Positions 1 through 9,053 of a stretch of 54,897 nt of DNA are shown here, in pieces. The notes beneath the pieces were generated by a model that made no database searches, was not told the origin of the DNA, and worked only from the letters and a program-made list of their open reading frames with translations. A program made the position numbers and the translations under genes. The number at the start of each line of letters is the position of its first letter. Position 1 is the first letter of the stretch. Source of the DNA: Phycisphaeraceae bacterium (lineage in GTDB: Bacteria > Planctomycetota > Phycisphaerae > Phycisphaerales > Phycisphaeraceae); NCBI GenBank assembly GCA_029260615.1, contig JAJDCX010000069.1:1-54897 (forward strand), given 5' to 3'.

Positions 1-75
1 ACAGATGCCGAACATCCCCTAACATGGCCGGTGCCTGACATCAACCGAACATTGACTCAAACAAGGAGCATGACT

Positions 76-1254
76 ATGGTAACATCCTCAACCGTTTCCC
101 GAGGCGGCAAGAAGAATGGGAACGCCGCGAGACGAGAAAGAGTACTTTCCATGGCCAAATCTCAGCCCCCCGTCGATAAGTCCGAGGCCGGCCGAAAACT
201 GGCCCTGGAGCGTGCAGTAGCCCAGATCGAGCGGAATTTCGGCAAGGGCTCGATCATGCGTCTGGATGACGACCCCAGCAATATCCCACCCGGGATCTCT
301 ACCGGGGCGATCAGCCTGGACCTCGCCTTGGGTGGACGTGGTATCCCCCGCGGCCGGGTCATCGAAGTCTTTGGCCCGGAATCCTCCGGCAAGACCACCC
401 TCAACCTTCACATCATCGCCAGCGTCCAAAAAGCCGGCGGTGTCGCGGCCTTCATCGACGCCGAGCACGCCCTGGACCCATCCTGGGCCAAACGCCTAGG
501 TGTTAATATCGACGATCTGCTGGTCAGCCAGCCCGACACCGGCGAGCAGGCTCTGGAAATCTGCGAACTGCTGGTCCGCTCCAACGCCGTGGACCTGGTC
601 GTGATCGACTCCGTCGCCGCTTTGATCCCCCGGGCCGAGATCGAAGGCGAGATGGGTGATACCCACGTCGGCCTCCAGGCCCGTCTGATGAGCCAGGCCC
701 TGCGTAAGCTCACCGGGGCGATCAATCAGAGCAAGTGCACCGTCAGCTTTATCAACCAGATCCGCGAAAAGATCGGCGTGATGTTCGGCAACCCCGAAAC
801 CACCCCCGGCGGCCGGGCCCTGAAGTTCTACTCCTCGGTCCGTCTGGACATCCGCCGTACCGGCAGCATCAAGGACGGCGATGTGGCGGTGGGCAACCGC
901 GTCCGCGTCAAGGTCGTCAAGAACAAGGTCGCACCCCCGTTCAGGCAGGCCGAGTTCGACATCATGTTCGACGAGGGCATCAGCACCACCGGCGACCTGC
1001 TGGACCTGGCTGTCGAGGCCGAAGTCGTTCAGAAGTCCGGCGCCTGGTTCAGCTTCAACGAGGTCCGCCTCGGCCAGGGCAGAGAGAACAGCAAGCAGTT
1101 CTTCAAGGACAACCCCGACCTGTTTGAGGAAGTCAAACGCCTGGTCCTGGCAGCCAAGGGCATCGGCGATCCGGCAGACGAACCCACCCCAGAACCCGCC
1201 GCAGAACTGTCTGACAACGACGAGCTGGTCCCGGTCGAGACCGACGACGAATAG
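76..1254 (+). CDS. recA: Recombinase A
   Basis: RecA is the strand-exchange ATPase of homologous recombination and the co-protease of the SOS response. The sequence shows the Walker A motif [10 protein letters not shown], the FIDAEHALD and [10 protein letters not shown] segments, the [19 protein letters not shown] stretch and the [21 protein letters not shown] loop, all diagnostic of RecA. The start chosen is the ATG at 76, because AAGGAG at 63-68 lies 7 bases upstream. This gives 392 residues with a basic 25-residue N-terminal extension. An ATG at 151 ([10 protein letters not shown]) would give a more usual 367-residue protein but has only a weak ribosome binding site. The C-terminus is acidic, as usual. 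I see no convincing LexA box upstream. Confidence 0.97.
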   Translation: MVTSSTVSRGGKKNGNAARRERVLSMAKSQPPVDKSEAGRKLALERAVAQIERNFGKGSIMRLDDDPSNIPPGISTGAISLDLALGGRGIPRGRVIEVFGPESSGKTTLNLHIIASVQKAGGVAAFIDAEHALDPSWAKRLGVNIDDLLVSQPDTGEQALEICELLVRSNAVDLVVIDSVAALIPRAEIEGEMGDTHVGLQARLMSQALRKLTGAINQSKCTVSFINQIREKIGVMFGNPETTPGGRALKFYSSVRLDIRRTGSIKDGDVAVGNRVRVKVVKNKVAPPFRQAEFDIMFDEGISTTGDLLDLAVEAEVVQKSGAWFSFNEVRLGQGRENSKQFFKDNPDLFEEVKRLVLAAKGIGDPADEPTPEPAAELSDNDELVPVETDDE

Positions 1255-1288
1255 CGATCATCCATCAGATCGTGGTACGATCGTTGAT

Positions 1289-2362
1289 ATGGGCGGTCGT
1301 ACCCGAGACAATCTGACATCAGCCGGTCTGTGGGCGAGTGTGATCCTTCGTGCCCGGGTGGCCACAACACGGTTGGCCGTTTGGACGACAGTTGCTGTAG
1401 TGAGTCTGTATGTTGGTGCGAGTAGTTCCGTCATCCGTGCAGATGCAGATGTCGAGGCGGATACCAGTGATAGCTGGGAAGAGCTACTGCATCATGTCAC
1501 TACGGTTTTGCATCCACCCCTGAACGAAATCAGCGGGATTGTTCGTAGCCGTACCTACCCCGATGTCTGGTGGGTCCACAACGACAGCGGAGACGAGGCC
1601 CGCCTGTTTGCGATCAACGCTAAAGGCCAACCGATCATGCCGGCTTGGCGGACTGATAAGTACTTTGGGCAGGAGTTTGAGGAGGGCAAGGAGCCCTGGC
1701 CGGGGATCGAGATGTTGAATAGCTCCAATGGCGATTGGGAAGACATCACCATTGATGATGGACGCCTGTATATCGCCGACATGGGCAACAACGGAAACGC
1801 CCGGCGCGATCTAGGTTTCTATGTCGTTAATGAGCCCAACCCCGCAGCCATCGACCGGGGGGCTCGGCCGATCTCATTCATCCCCGTTACCTACCCAGAC
1901 CAGCAAACCTACCCGCCGACGGATTGGCGGTTCGATTGTGAGGCGGTGTTCGTCCATCAGGGGCAACTCTACCTGTTGACCAAGTACCGGGCAGACGGGC
2001 GAGTGGACAAGATTACCTACGGCACCAGCCTTTACCGGCTCGATACCACCCATACCGACAAGGAAAACGAGCTGACCCTTGTGAGCCGGGCGGATGACCT
2101 GCGCATCATCCCGACCGCAGCCGATCTGTCCCCCGATGGCCAGCGTCTTGCGGTCCTCAGCTACGACGGGGTGTGGGGCTTTGAGGCGGCGGATGGAAGC
2201 GACGATTGGCTGGCCGGCAGTGTCTGGCGGTTAGCCCTGCCCCCGCACCAGCTAAAACAGGCCGAGGGGCTCTGCTGGGACGACGCGACCACGCTGCGTA
2301 TCACCAATGAGCAGCGAGACATCTTTACGCTAGATGCCGGGCTGTTGCAGCCGGTACGATGA
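1289..2362 (+). CDS. Secreted or anchored beta-propeller-like protein of unknown function
   Basis: This 357-residue protein has an N-terminal hydrophobic segment (about residues 22-50) that looks like a signal anchor. It is followed by a repeat-rich extracytoplasmic domain with motifs such as WVHNDSGDEARLFAI, DWEDITIDDGRLYIADMGNN and LYLLTKYRADGRVD. Such motifs occur in beta-propeller proteins related to phytase-like esterases and SdiA-regulated-type domains. No catalytic residue can be assigned. A TACGAT box at 1276-1281 ends 7 bases before the ATG and there is no Shine-Dalgarno, so the mRNA may be leaderless. The gene starts 34 bases after recA but seems to have its own promoter. Function is unknown. 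Confidence 0.8.
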   Translation: MGGRTRDNLTSAGLWASVILRARVATTRLAVWTTVAVVSLYVGASSSVIRADADVEADTSDSWEELLHHVTTVLHPPLNEISGIVRSRTYPDVWWVHNDSGDEARLFAINAKGQPIMPAWRTDKYFGQEFEEGKEPWPGIEMLNSSNGDWEDITIDDGRLYIADMGNNGNARRDLGFYVVNEPNPAAIDRGARPISFIPVTYPDQQTYPPTDWRFDCEAVFVHQGQLYLLTKYRADGRVDKITYGTSLYRLDTTHTDKENELTLVSRADDLRIIPTAADLSPDGQRLAVLSYDGVWGFEAADGSDDWLAGSVWRLALPPHQLKQAEGLCWDDATTLRITNEQRDIFTLDAGLLQPVR

Positions 2363-2383
2363 AATCACCGATTGAGATCAGAC

Positions 2384-2632
2384 ATGGCAGGACCGGATTA
2401 CATCGTGGACATCGACGGGCTTAAGCCACCGGTATCTCAGCAGGCTGACCGTGAGAGTTTCCGTGGTCGACCTTGGCTGGCGGTGCAATGGAAATGTTGC
2501 TCGGTGTATAGCCGTATCTACCGCAACAAGGCGGGCACGATGTACGAGGGAAAATGTCCCAAGTGTGGCACGCCCGTGTCCGCTAAAGTCGGGTCTGGCG
2601 GGACGTCCAAGCGATTCTTCGAGGCGTCGTGA
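2384..2632 (+). CDS. Small zinc-ribbon-like protein
   Basis: This is an 82-residue cytoplasmic protein. It contains WKCCSVYSRIYRNKAG followed by KCPKCGTPVSAKVG, so two pairs of cysteines (CC and CPKC) could bind zinc. Short proteins with this ending are common in planctomycetes and have no known role. The start is the ATG at 2384; a TTG at 2372 is an alternative. It lies 21 bases after the beta-propeller gene and converges with the permease gene on the other strand, the stop codons being 17 bases apart. Confidence 0.75.
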   Translation: MAGPDYIVDIDGLKPPVSQQADRESFRGRPWLAVQWKCCSVYSRIYRNKAGTMYEGKCPKCGTPVSAKVGSGGTSKRFFEAS

Positions 2633-2649
2633 AGCGGCGGGGGGCCGTA

Positions 2650-4749
2650 CTACATCGGGTGATACTGGTTGCGCAGCTCCGTGATGCTGTCGGGCAGTCC
2701 GACGATCGTCAGCCGATCGCCTTGCCGCAGGATCGTATCGCCCCGGGGGATAATCATTTCTCCTCCACGATCAACGATGGCCACCAAACTCCCCTCCGGC
2801 AGAGGCAGGTCACGCAGGGGCTGATCGATCAGCGCGGTGCTGGGCCTGTTCACATCAAGCACTAGTTGCATGAACCGCTCTTCATGGAGCAATGCTTCCT
2901 TGAGTTTGCGTTCGTCATCGGTGGCGAGCCACTTGGGCATGAAGTGCTCGTCATCGACGTGCTGGGCAACCTGGGCGAGGATACGCAGGTGCAGCGCAGC
3001 GTCGTCCTCCGGGCTGACCAGGAAGATGGCGGCGTAGATGGTCTGGTCTTTGCCGTGGTCGGTGAGGTTGTGGTCGACCTCGACGCTAACACCCTTGGGG
3101 GTTCGGACCAGGACCATCAGCGCGTGGTCCAGGCCGGGCATCCGAACATGCGGCAGGGCGACGCCCTTGGAGACCGGGGTAGCGCCGACCCGTGTGCCTT
3201 CCATGATGGTGTCCGCTAACTGCCCGGCACTGATCGGCAGATGGATCGCCAGCTTACTCGCGGCTTTATTGACGATGTTTTCAAAGGTGGTTTCGTCAGA
3301 CTCATTGATGACCGCAGCGCGGGCGACGATCTGGTCGTAGGGGTCGTCGATCCGCAGGCCTTTTTCTTTGAGGATGCCGCGGAGTTCGCGGTCCAGCCCG
3401 GCGTACTGGCGTTGTCCAAGCCGGGCGAACAGGTGGTAGATCGCGCCGCCGCGCTCGACTCGGCTCTGTGCGTAGTAAAAATACCAGATGATTCCTAGAA
3501 GGATCAGCCCTGCGGAAAACAGCATCGGCAGTAGCCCCATCATCACGATATAGGCTGCCGGCCCAGCTATCCCTGCCAGGTGCAGCCAGGGGTACCACGG
3601 CGAACGGAAGCCCGGGTCGTAAGACTCGATCTTGCTTTCCCGCATCACGATCACTGCCAGTGAGTTCAGCGCGAACAAGAGCAGCATGAACGAGCTGGCC
3701 AGCTTGGCGATCTTGGTCGGGTCCAAGGTGGTGACACACAGCAGCACCGCTGAGGTTGTGAGGATCACCCCGTTTTGTGGGCTTTGAAATCGGTTGAGTT
3801 TTCGGAATAACGAGGGCAGCAGGTGGTCTCGGCCCATCGCCAAGGGGTAACGTGAAGCGCTGAGGATTCCCGCGTTGGCCACCGACAGGAACGCCAGCAA
3901 CGCAGCACCGGTCATGACGACCGCGCCCCATCGCCCGGCAATCGCTTCTGCCGCGTCGGCGACCGGGATCAGGCTTGGGGCATCACCGGCGTACAGCACC
4001 TGTGGGTCGACCACGCCCACGATGATGAACGTCCCGATTCCGTAGATCAGCACCGCCGTGATTAGCGCGAACAGGATGCCCAGCGGCAAGGTCCGTTCAG
4101 GGTCTTTGGCCTCTTCCGCCACGCTGGCGACCTTGGTCACCCCCATGTAACTGATGCAGACCATCCCCGAAGCCGCGAAAATGTTCTCCGCACCCGAGTC
4201 GAAGAAGCCGTTGAAATAGGCGTACTGAATATCATTGGTGCCGTCTACCACGAACCCGACCAGCAGGAACAACAGAAGCACAACCAACACGGTCTGCACC
4301 GCGCTGGACTTACCCGTGCCAAGCAGATTGATAATCCCGAATGCCACTGCCAGGCCCGCAGCCAATGGGATCATCGGGACTTCGGGCAGGAACACCGCCA
4401 GGTAAGCTCCCACACCGATCAAGGCGAAGGACGTCTTGAGCACCAGTGAGCACCATGTGCCCATCCCACTAATCGTCCCGGCCAGCGGCCCGAGGCTTCG
4501 GTCGATGAAGTAATAGACGCCGCCTGCCTTGGGCATCGCGGTCGCCAATTCGATCTTCGCTAGCATCCCCGGCATCAAAGGCACCAACGCCAGCAGGTAG
4601 CTGAGGATCACCGCCGGTCCTGCATCTGCCGCCGCCAGCCCCGGCAGCAGGAAAAAACCCGAACTGAGTGTCGCCCCCGTTGCCAACGTGTAGACGTTGA
4701 ACAGTGACAGGCTTTTCTTGAGTTTTTTGGATTCGTTGAGGATGGCCAT
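2650..4749 (-). CDS. APC-family amino acid permease with C-terminal PTS EIIA-like and TrkA-C domains
   Basis: The first 450 or so residues form a 12-helix APC-superfamily transporter (ATGATLSSGFFLLPGLAAAD near the start, AGGVYYFIDRSLGPLAG after helix 2). After it comes a PTS EIIA type 2-like domain whose GVALPHVR motif places the phospho-acceptor-type histidine at residue 534. The last 75 residues look like a TrkA-C/RCK-C regulatory domain (PLPEGSLVAIVDRGGEMIIP, DRLTIVGL). The family imports amino acids. The extra domains suggest control by phosphorylation and by a small ligand, but the substrate cannot be named. The total of 699 residues is long for a permease because of the two added domains. 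Confidence 0.88.
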   Translation of the reverse strand: MAILNESKKLKKSLSLFNVYTLATGATLSSGFFLLPGLAAADAGPAVILSYLLALVPLMPGMLAKIELATAMPKAGGVYYFIDRSLGPLAGTISGMGTWCSLVLKTSFALIGVGAYLAVFLPEVPMIPLAAGLAVAFGIINLLGTGKSSAVQTVLVVLLLFLLVGFVVDGTNDIQYAYFNGFFDSGAENIFAASGMVCISYMGVTKVASVAEEAKDPERTLPLGILFALITAVLIYGIGTFIIVGVVDPQVLYAGDAPSLIPVADAAEAIAGRWGAVVMTGAALLAFLSVANAGILSASRYPLAMGRDHLLPSLFRKLNRFQSPQNGVILTTSAVLLCVTTLDPTKIAKLASSFMLLLFALNSLAVIVMRESKIESYDPGFRSPWYPWLHLAGIAGPAAYIVMMGLLPMLFSAGLILLGIIWYFYYAQSRVERGGAIYHLFARLGQRQYAGLDRELRGILKEKGLRIDDPYDQIVARAAVINESDETTFENIVNKAASKLAIHLPISAGQLADTIMEGTRVGATPVSKGVALPHVRMPGLDHALMVLVRTPKGVSVEVDHNLTDHGKDQTIYAAIFLVSPEDDAALHLRILAQVAQHVDDEHFMPKWLATDDERKLKEALLHEERFMQLVLDVNRPSTALIDQPLRDLPLPEGSLVAIVDRGGEMIIPRGDTILRQGDRLTIVGLPDSITELRNQYHPM

Positions 4750-4775
4750 AATTTAGATGTGAGGCATTCTATCAA

Positions 4776-6482
4776 TCAGGGTGTCGTCGTGGTGCCGCCT
4801 GTAGAAAGGGGCTCGATGTTTTGCCGCTCGGCCTTAGGGGCGTGTGTCGACAGGCCAGGAGGTGATTTGCCGATCCAGCGTCCGGCATCCATCAACACTC
4901 TTTGGTCGTCGTCACTGACCACGGCATCGGGTAAGAACAATTCATCAAACACTATCGGTGAAAGGCTGTCTCGGTCCAGTAGGAGCCACGAAACGTTGTA
5001 TTGCTCGATCAACGCAGAGCGGTCCCAGTGCGGTGTATCGGGTGAGAAGAACCGATAGGTATCGTCTAGTCGTTCACGCTGATCGGGTGTGAAAAATTCC
5101 AGGTGCAATGCACTGACCACCCGCCCACCAAACGACGGCACGGGCCAGCCGGTCAGCGGTTCGGCCAGCACCACGTCACCCGTCTTGATATGAGGTGTCA
5201 GAAGGGCTTCGTAGCCTTCCCAATAGTGTGGTTGTTTATCCTCTTTGCCGAGCATCGGTGATACCCACTTCCGCGCCAGGTGCGGTTCACGCATTACTTG
5301 CCAGATATTAGGTAATGCCAGCACGACGATCAGGCCCGCGATCAATGTTTCAGACATCGCCTTACTCATCGTGGCCCGGTCGCGATCAAGTAATTGTTTG
5401 ACCCGCTTGGGCCAAGTCCGTAGATCACTAGCCCCCACGCGGTAAAGGAACACGCCCACAGCGGCCTGGGGAAAGATCAACCCAGCCAGCGGTAGCCGGG
5501 CCAAGGTCGGCGAGCCAGTCGCCGCGCCCACGAAAGCGACCCCCAGCAGGCCGACGGTTGCCAGCAAGGCCGTGCGGATAAACGGATCATCGCGCATCGG
5601 CAGCGCGGCTACCGACGCCAATATCGCAGGCAGGCACCAGACAAGAAGCATCAACTTAAAGATCGTGGGGTTGAACCAGAACCACGGGGCGGGGGAATGT
5701 CCAAGCACGGCAAGGAAGTCATACCACGGCCACGCCGCCGCGATGGCGAACGCCAAGCCACAGGCAACACCCGCCGCAATCACACGGGCTTGGCTGTTAC
5801 GGCTGCTCCCAACCGCAGTGACAAATAATCCAAACACACCCATCACACCGCTCATGCCGTGGGACAACAACGCAAGCGCCAGGAGTAATGCGGCCCCCAC
5901 AGTGAATCCGATCAGCCCCCGTCCCTTGGCGCGGGACAGCCACGCCCAGGTAAAGATCACGATCGGCATGGCGAACGCCGAGGGGTTGACCTGGTGCCAG
6001 GGCAGGTCGCTTAGGGCGTTGCTGTTGGCATACCCCGGTGGTTGGCCGTAGAGGAAGATGAGCGAGAGCAGAACCAGCGGCGCAGCCGGATCGAGTCCGT
6101 AACTACGCAGCCACCACCACAGCGCCATAAGCAACAGCAACGTGTTCACCGCCGCCGCACCACTGAGGACATCGTAGGCGGCGATGCCGGTGGATCCGGC
6201 GATCACTGCCAGCGTCACCGAGTACGGCGAGTACCTGATCGTGGGTTCATCGGTGGCATAGGTTGGGTTGCCCGGCCGCCAGAGATTGTGTTCCAAGGCC
6301 AGCACCGCCCGGTGGTGTTCCCATGCGTCGGCGTCGAGCCGTTCCGACCGGTTGCCTGTCAACGCAGCCACATAAACCAGGATCAACAACGAAAGCAGCA
6401 GATAGACCCAGGGCCACCTGTGTCGGGTCGGCACAACAAGGCTGCCATCCGCGTCGGTCGTCGTGTCAGTTGCCGAATCCAT
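4776..6482 (-). CDS. Polytopic membrane protein, possibly GT-C-like
   Basis: This 568-residue protein has roughly 10-12 hydrophobic segments and a soluble C-terminal part of about 150 residues. An early loop (RSERLDADAWEHHRAVLALEH) and the C-terminal periplasmic domain are reminiscent of GT-C glycosyltransferases and of the planctomycete membrane proteins related to them. I do not see a firm catalytic DD motif, so the call stays general. The start at 6482 has TACACT at 6490-6495 ending 7 bases upstream and no Shine-Dalgarno. It lies downstream of, and in the same direction as, the antiporter gene, 78 bases away. Confidence 0.7.
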   Translation of the reverse strand: MDSATDTTTDADGSLVVPTRHRWPWVYLLLSLLILVYVAALTGNRSERLDADAWEHHRAVLALEHNLWRPGNPTYATDEPTIRYSPYSVTLAVIAGSTGIAAYDVLSGAAAVNTLLLLMALWWWLRSYGLDPAAPLVLLSLIFLYGQPPGYANSNALSDLPWHQVNPSAFAMPIVIFTWAWLSRAKGRGLIGFTVGAALLLALALLSHGMSGVMGVFGLFVTAVGSSRNSQARVIAAGVACGLAFAIAAAWPWYDFLAVLGHSPAPWFWFNPTIFKLMLLVWCLPAILASVAALPMRDDPFIRTALLATVGLLGVAFVGAATGSPTLARLPLAGLIFPQAAVGVFLYRVGASDLRTWPKRVKQLLDRDRATMSKAMSETLIAGLIVVLALPNIWQVMREPHLARKWVSPMLGKEDKQPHYWEGYEALLTPHIKTGDVVLAEPLTGWPVPSFGGRVVSALHLEFFTPDQRERLDDTYRFFSPDTPHWDRSALIEQYNVSWLLLDRDSLSPIVFDELFLPDAVVSDDDQRVLMDAGRWIGKSPPGLSTHAPKAERQNIEPLSTGGTTTTP

Positions 6483-6560
6483 GCGCGGAAGTGTACCAGA
6501 TACACACCTCGGCCCGGGTGAGTCTACACGCCGTTTGGATGGTCCTTGGTCATCCGTTTC

Positions 6561-8315
6561 TTATACGTCAGAGGCCGCCAGGTTCAATTCGGCGCGGAAT
6601 TCGGTCGTAGACTCTGCAGCGATAGCCCGCTGGCGGATGCCGGCGTCTTGGAACGTGCGTGCGAACAGGCTTAACAACTCGATCTGTGCGTCGTGGTCCG
6701 ACTCGGGGGTCAGCAGAAGGCACACCAGATGCGCAGGGCGGCCGTCCTGCGAATCAAAATCGACGCCCGGGACGCTGCGCCCAATGACCATGAGGGGCTT
6801 TTTCAGTTCTGCCAATCGTGCGTGGGGAACAGCCAACCCGTCAGGCAGCCCGGTGTGCATGGCCCGTTCTCGTTCCAGTGCGGTTTGAGTAATCAACTCC
6901 GGGTCCAGCCCGGTCAACTCGGCACCCCGTGCAGCGAGTTCCGCGATGGCCTCTGACGGGGTAACCGACTTCATGTGGATCAGGATTTGCCGGTCTGTCA
7001 TGATGTCCGCCAGCCGAAGCTGGGTCTTCAGTTTCAGCACCATCTGCATCGCCGGGCCGGAGAACAGGCTGGTCGTCAAGGCCATGATGACCACCGCCAC
7101 AAGCAAACCCTCGCCGATGAGCCCGGCCTGGAACGCCATCTGGCCGAGGATGATCCCTACCGCGCCCTGACAGGTCATCCCAAACGCCGTCGCCCAGCTT
7201 TCACGTCGGCTCATCCCAGCCAACTTCGCACCCAGGTAACACCCGCCGGATTTGCCTATGAACGCTACAGCCAGCACCAGCACCACCGCCATCGGGTCGA
7301 AGCTACTGATGAAGTTGATACGCAGCCCGATGCTCGCGAAGAAGATCGGTGCGAAGAAATTGGTCACGAACTGATGGATCGTCTCGCGTGTCCGCTCACG
7401 CAACCGGGGCGAATCCCCGATCGCAACCCCCGCGATGAACGCACCGAAGATCGAGTGGATCCCAAGAGACTCCGTGATCGCGGCGCACCCCAACGCGACA
7501 ACCGAAACAAAAGCCAGTACACCCCCCGGCCAGCTCCACCTGGATTGGATGTAGGGCAACGCCTTATGGCACAGCCACCGCCCCAGCGTAATCATGACCC
7601 CCAGGAAGAGCAGCGTCAGCGTGATCGTTGTCACCACCGACATCTGCGGCCCTGCCAGGGTGTCCGATGGCAACAACGCCAGGACCACCGCAAATCCGAT
7701 CCACCCGACAAGGTCGTTGAGCATCGCCGAAGAGATAATCAGCATCCCCAGATCGCTTTTCGCGAGGTTCATGTCCATCAGGATCTTTGCGATGACCGGC
7801 AGAGCCGTGATCGATACGGCGATCCCTACGAAGATCGCGAACGGCAACGGCGCCGCCTGTCCACGCGGCCCGGCACCCAGCACGTCAGGTAAACCATACG
7901 CCAAGCCAAATCCCAGGATGAACGGCAGAGCCACCCCCAGCAAACTCACATACGCGGTTGTCTTGCCTTGCCGACGGACCGTTGAAAGATCAACCTCCAG
8001 CCCGACAACCAGCAGCAGCAACGTCGCGGAGATGACGACGAACCCATCCAACGCGATCCGCCCGGGTTGCGCCGCAGATATGGGGAATAACCATTCGAGC
8101 GCCTCCGGGCTGATATATCCCAAGACCGTGGGCCCAAGCAACACCCCCGCCAGGATCTCACCAAGAACCGCTGGTTGCTTGAGCCGCCTGGCTAACTCGC
8201 CCAACAAACGGGATATCCCCAGAAGGACCGCCAACGCGACCATTAACCGGGTGATATCGGCTGGGTTTAATGATGCGGCGGCTAGTATCTGCATGGCTTG
8301 AGGTCTCGGGGGCAT
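6561..8315 (-). CDS. Cation:proton antiporter (CPA2/KefB-like) with PTS EIIA-like domain
   Basis: The N-terminal 400 residues form a CPA2-type Na+ or K+/H+ exchanger. Characteristic segments are LGEILAGVLLGPTVLGYI, LLVVGLEVDL and IFGAFIAGVAIGDS. The C-terminal 150 residues form a PTS EIIA type 2 domain with GLAVPHARL, the histidine at residue 498 being the phospho-acceptor position of that family. In the APC permease gene 1.8 kb away the same kind of domain is fused to an unrelated transporter. An internal ATG at 8294 is an alternative start. The likely role is ion and pH homeostasis under phosphorylation control; the cation is not predictable. Confidence 0.88.
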   Translation of the reverse strand: MPPRPQAMQILAAASLNPADITRLMVALAVLLGISRLLGELARRLKQPAVLGEILAGVLLGPTVLGYISPEALEWLFPISAAQPGRIALDGFVVISATLLLLVVGLEVDLSTVRRQGKTTAYVSLLGVALPFILGFGLAYGLPDVLGAGPRGQAAPLPFAIFVGIAVSITALPVIAKILMDMNLAKSDLGMLIISSAMLNDLVGWIGFAVVLALLPSDTLAGPQMSVVTTITLTLLFLGVMITLGRWLCHKALPYIQSRWSWPGGVLAFVSVVALGCAAITESLGIHSIFGAFIAGVAIGDSPRLRERTRETIHQFVTNFFAPIFFASIGLRINFISSFDPMAVVLVLAVAFIGKSGGCYLGAKLAGMSRRESWATAFGMTCQGAVGIILGQMAFQAGLIGEGLLVAVVIMALTTSLFSGPAMQMVLKLKTQLRLADIMTDRQILIHMKSVTPSEAIAELAARGAELTGLDPELITQTALERERAMHTGLPDGLAVPHARLAELKKPLMVIGRSVPGVDFDSQDGRPAHLVCLLLTPESDHDAQIELLSLFARTFQDAGIRQRAIAAESTTEFRAELNLAASDV

Positions 8316-8474
8316 GGCTCCGGGCTCAGTGGCTATAAACCGGGTGACAAGATAGCTAATTTAGAGGGGATTGGCTCCTCATTGGGGAGTATTTCTGTCC
8401 GAGATATGCCTTGATCCAGCCAGCACGAGTCACGGCAACTGCTTTTGTCTGTGGTCGTGTGCTAGAATAGAAGT

Positions 8475-9053
8475 ATGACGGAGGGCTTGCACGAGAATCA
8501 GAATCCACCTTCGGCCGCCACGCGGTGTGTGGTGCTTATCTGTCCCGGTGGGATGGCCCCTGTGGATCTACTCGGTGGGCTCTCCAAGCGGGGGGTCAGT
8601 TCACAAGTTGTCGCCGACCCGGCGGACGTGATGCTCGAATTGGCCAGGCAGCAAACCGGCGCACTGGTCGTGGTCGATCCAACGCGACAGCCCGGCTTGG
8701 TCGACCTCATCGAAGCGGTCAAGGCCTACCACCCGCGCACGGTCCGGTGGGGCTATCAGTCGGCACACCCCACGGGCAAGGCGCAGCTTCAACCCTTAAA
8801 CGGCCGACCCGCCGGTGATACGACTCTTGCTAACCCCCAGCCGATATCTCTACGCTCAGAACCCTCCCCGGAAATTTCGGTCACATCCCCGTCCCCGCTT
8901 GGCCGTGTCCAGGACCCGATGCCGCCGGACCGTATCCGGTCGTTGATTGTTAAGGTTCAGGGCCCCGCAGAGGTTGGCGAACCGCTGATAAGTGAAGAAG
9001 AACTCGCGATGCTGCTGGGCCCGGTCCCCGAAGAGTTTGGGGGCGAGTCATGA
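8475..9053 (+). CDS. Receiver-like regulatory protein, function unknown
   Basis: This is a 192-residue soluble protein. Residues 15-95 have an alternating strand/helix pattern like a degenerate response-regulator receiver domain (RCVVLICPGG, GALVVVDPTRQPGLVDLIEA). A proline-rich linker and a short acidic tail follow. TAGAAT at 8463-8468 ends 6 bases before the ATG, which suggests a leaderless message. Its stop overlaps the start of the diguanylate cyclase gene (ATGA), so the two products are probably made together and may interact. I do not recognise a named family. Confidence 0.72.
   Translation: MTEGLHENQNPPSAATRCVVLICPGGMAPVDLLGGLSKRGVSSQVVADPADVMLELARQQTGALVVVDPTRQPGLVDLIEAVKAYHPRTVRWGYQSAHPTGKAQLQPLNGRPAGDTTLANPQPISLRSEPSPEISVTSPSPLGRVQDPMPPDRIRSLIVKVQGPAEVGEPLISEEELAMLLGPVPEEFGGES

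Noticed and set aside
1-75. LexA-type SOS box before recA.
   Set aside because: CGAAC-like words occur, but no properly spaced inverted repeat of a known SOS box type is present.
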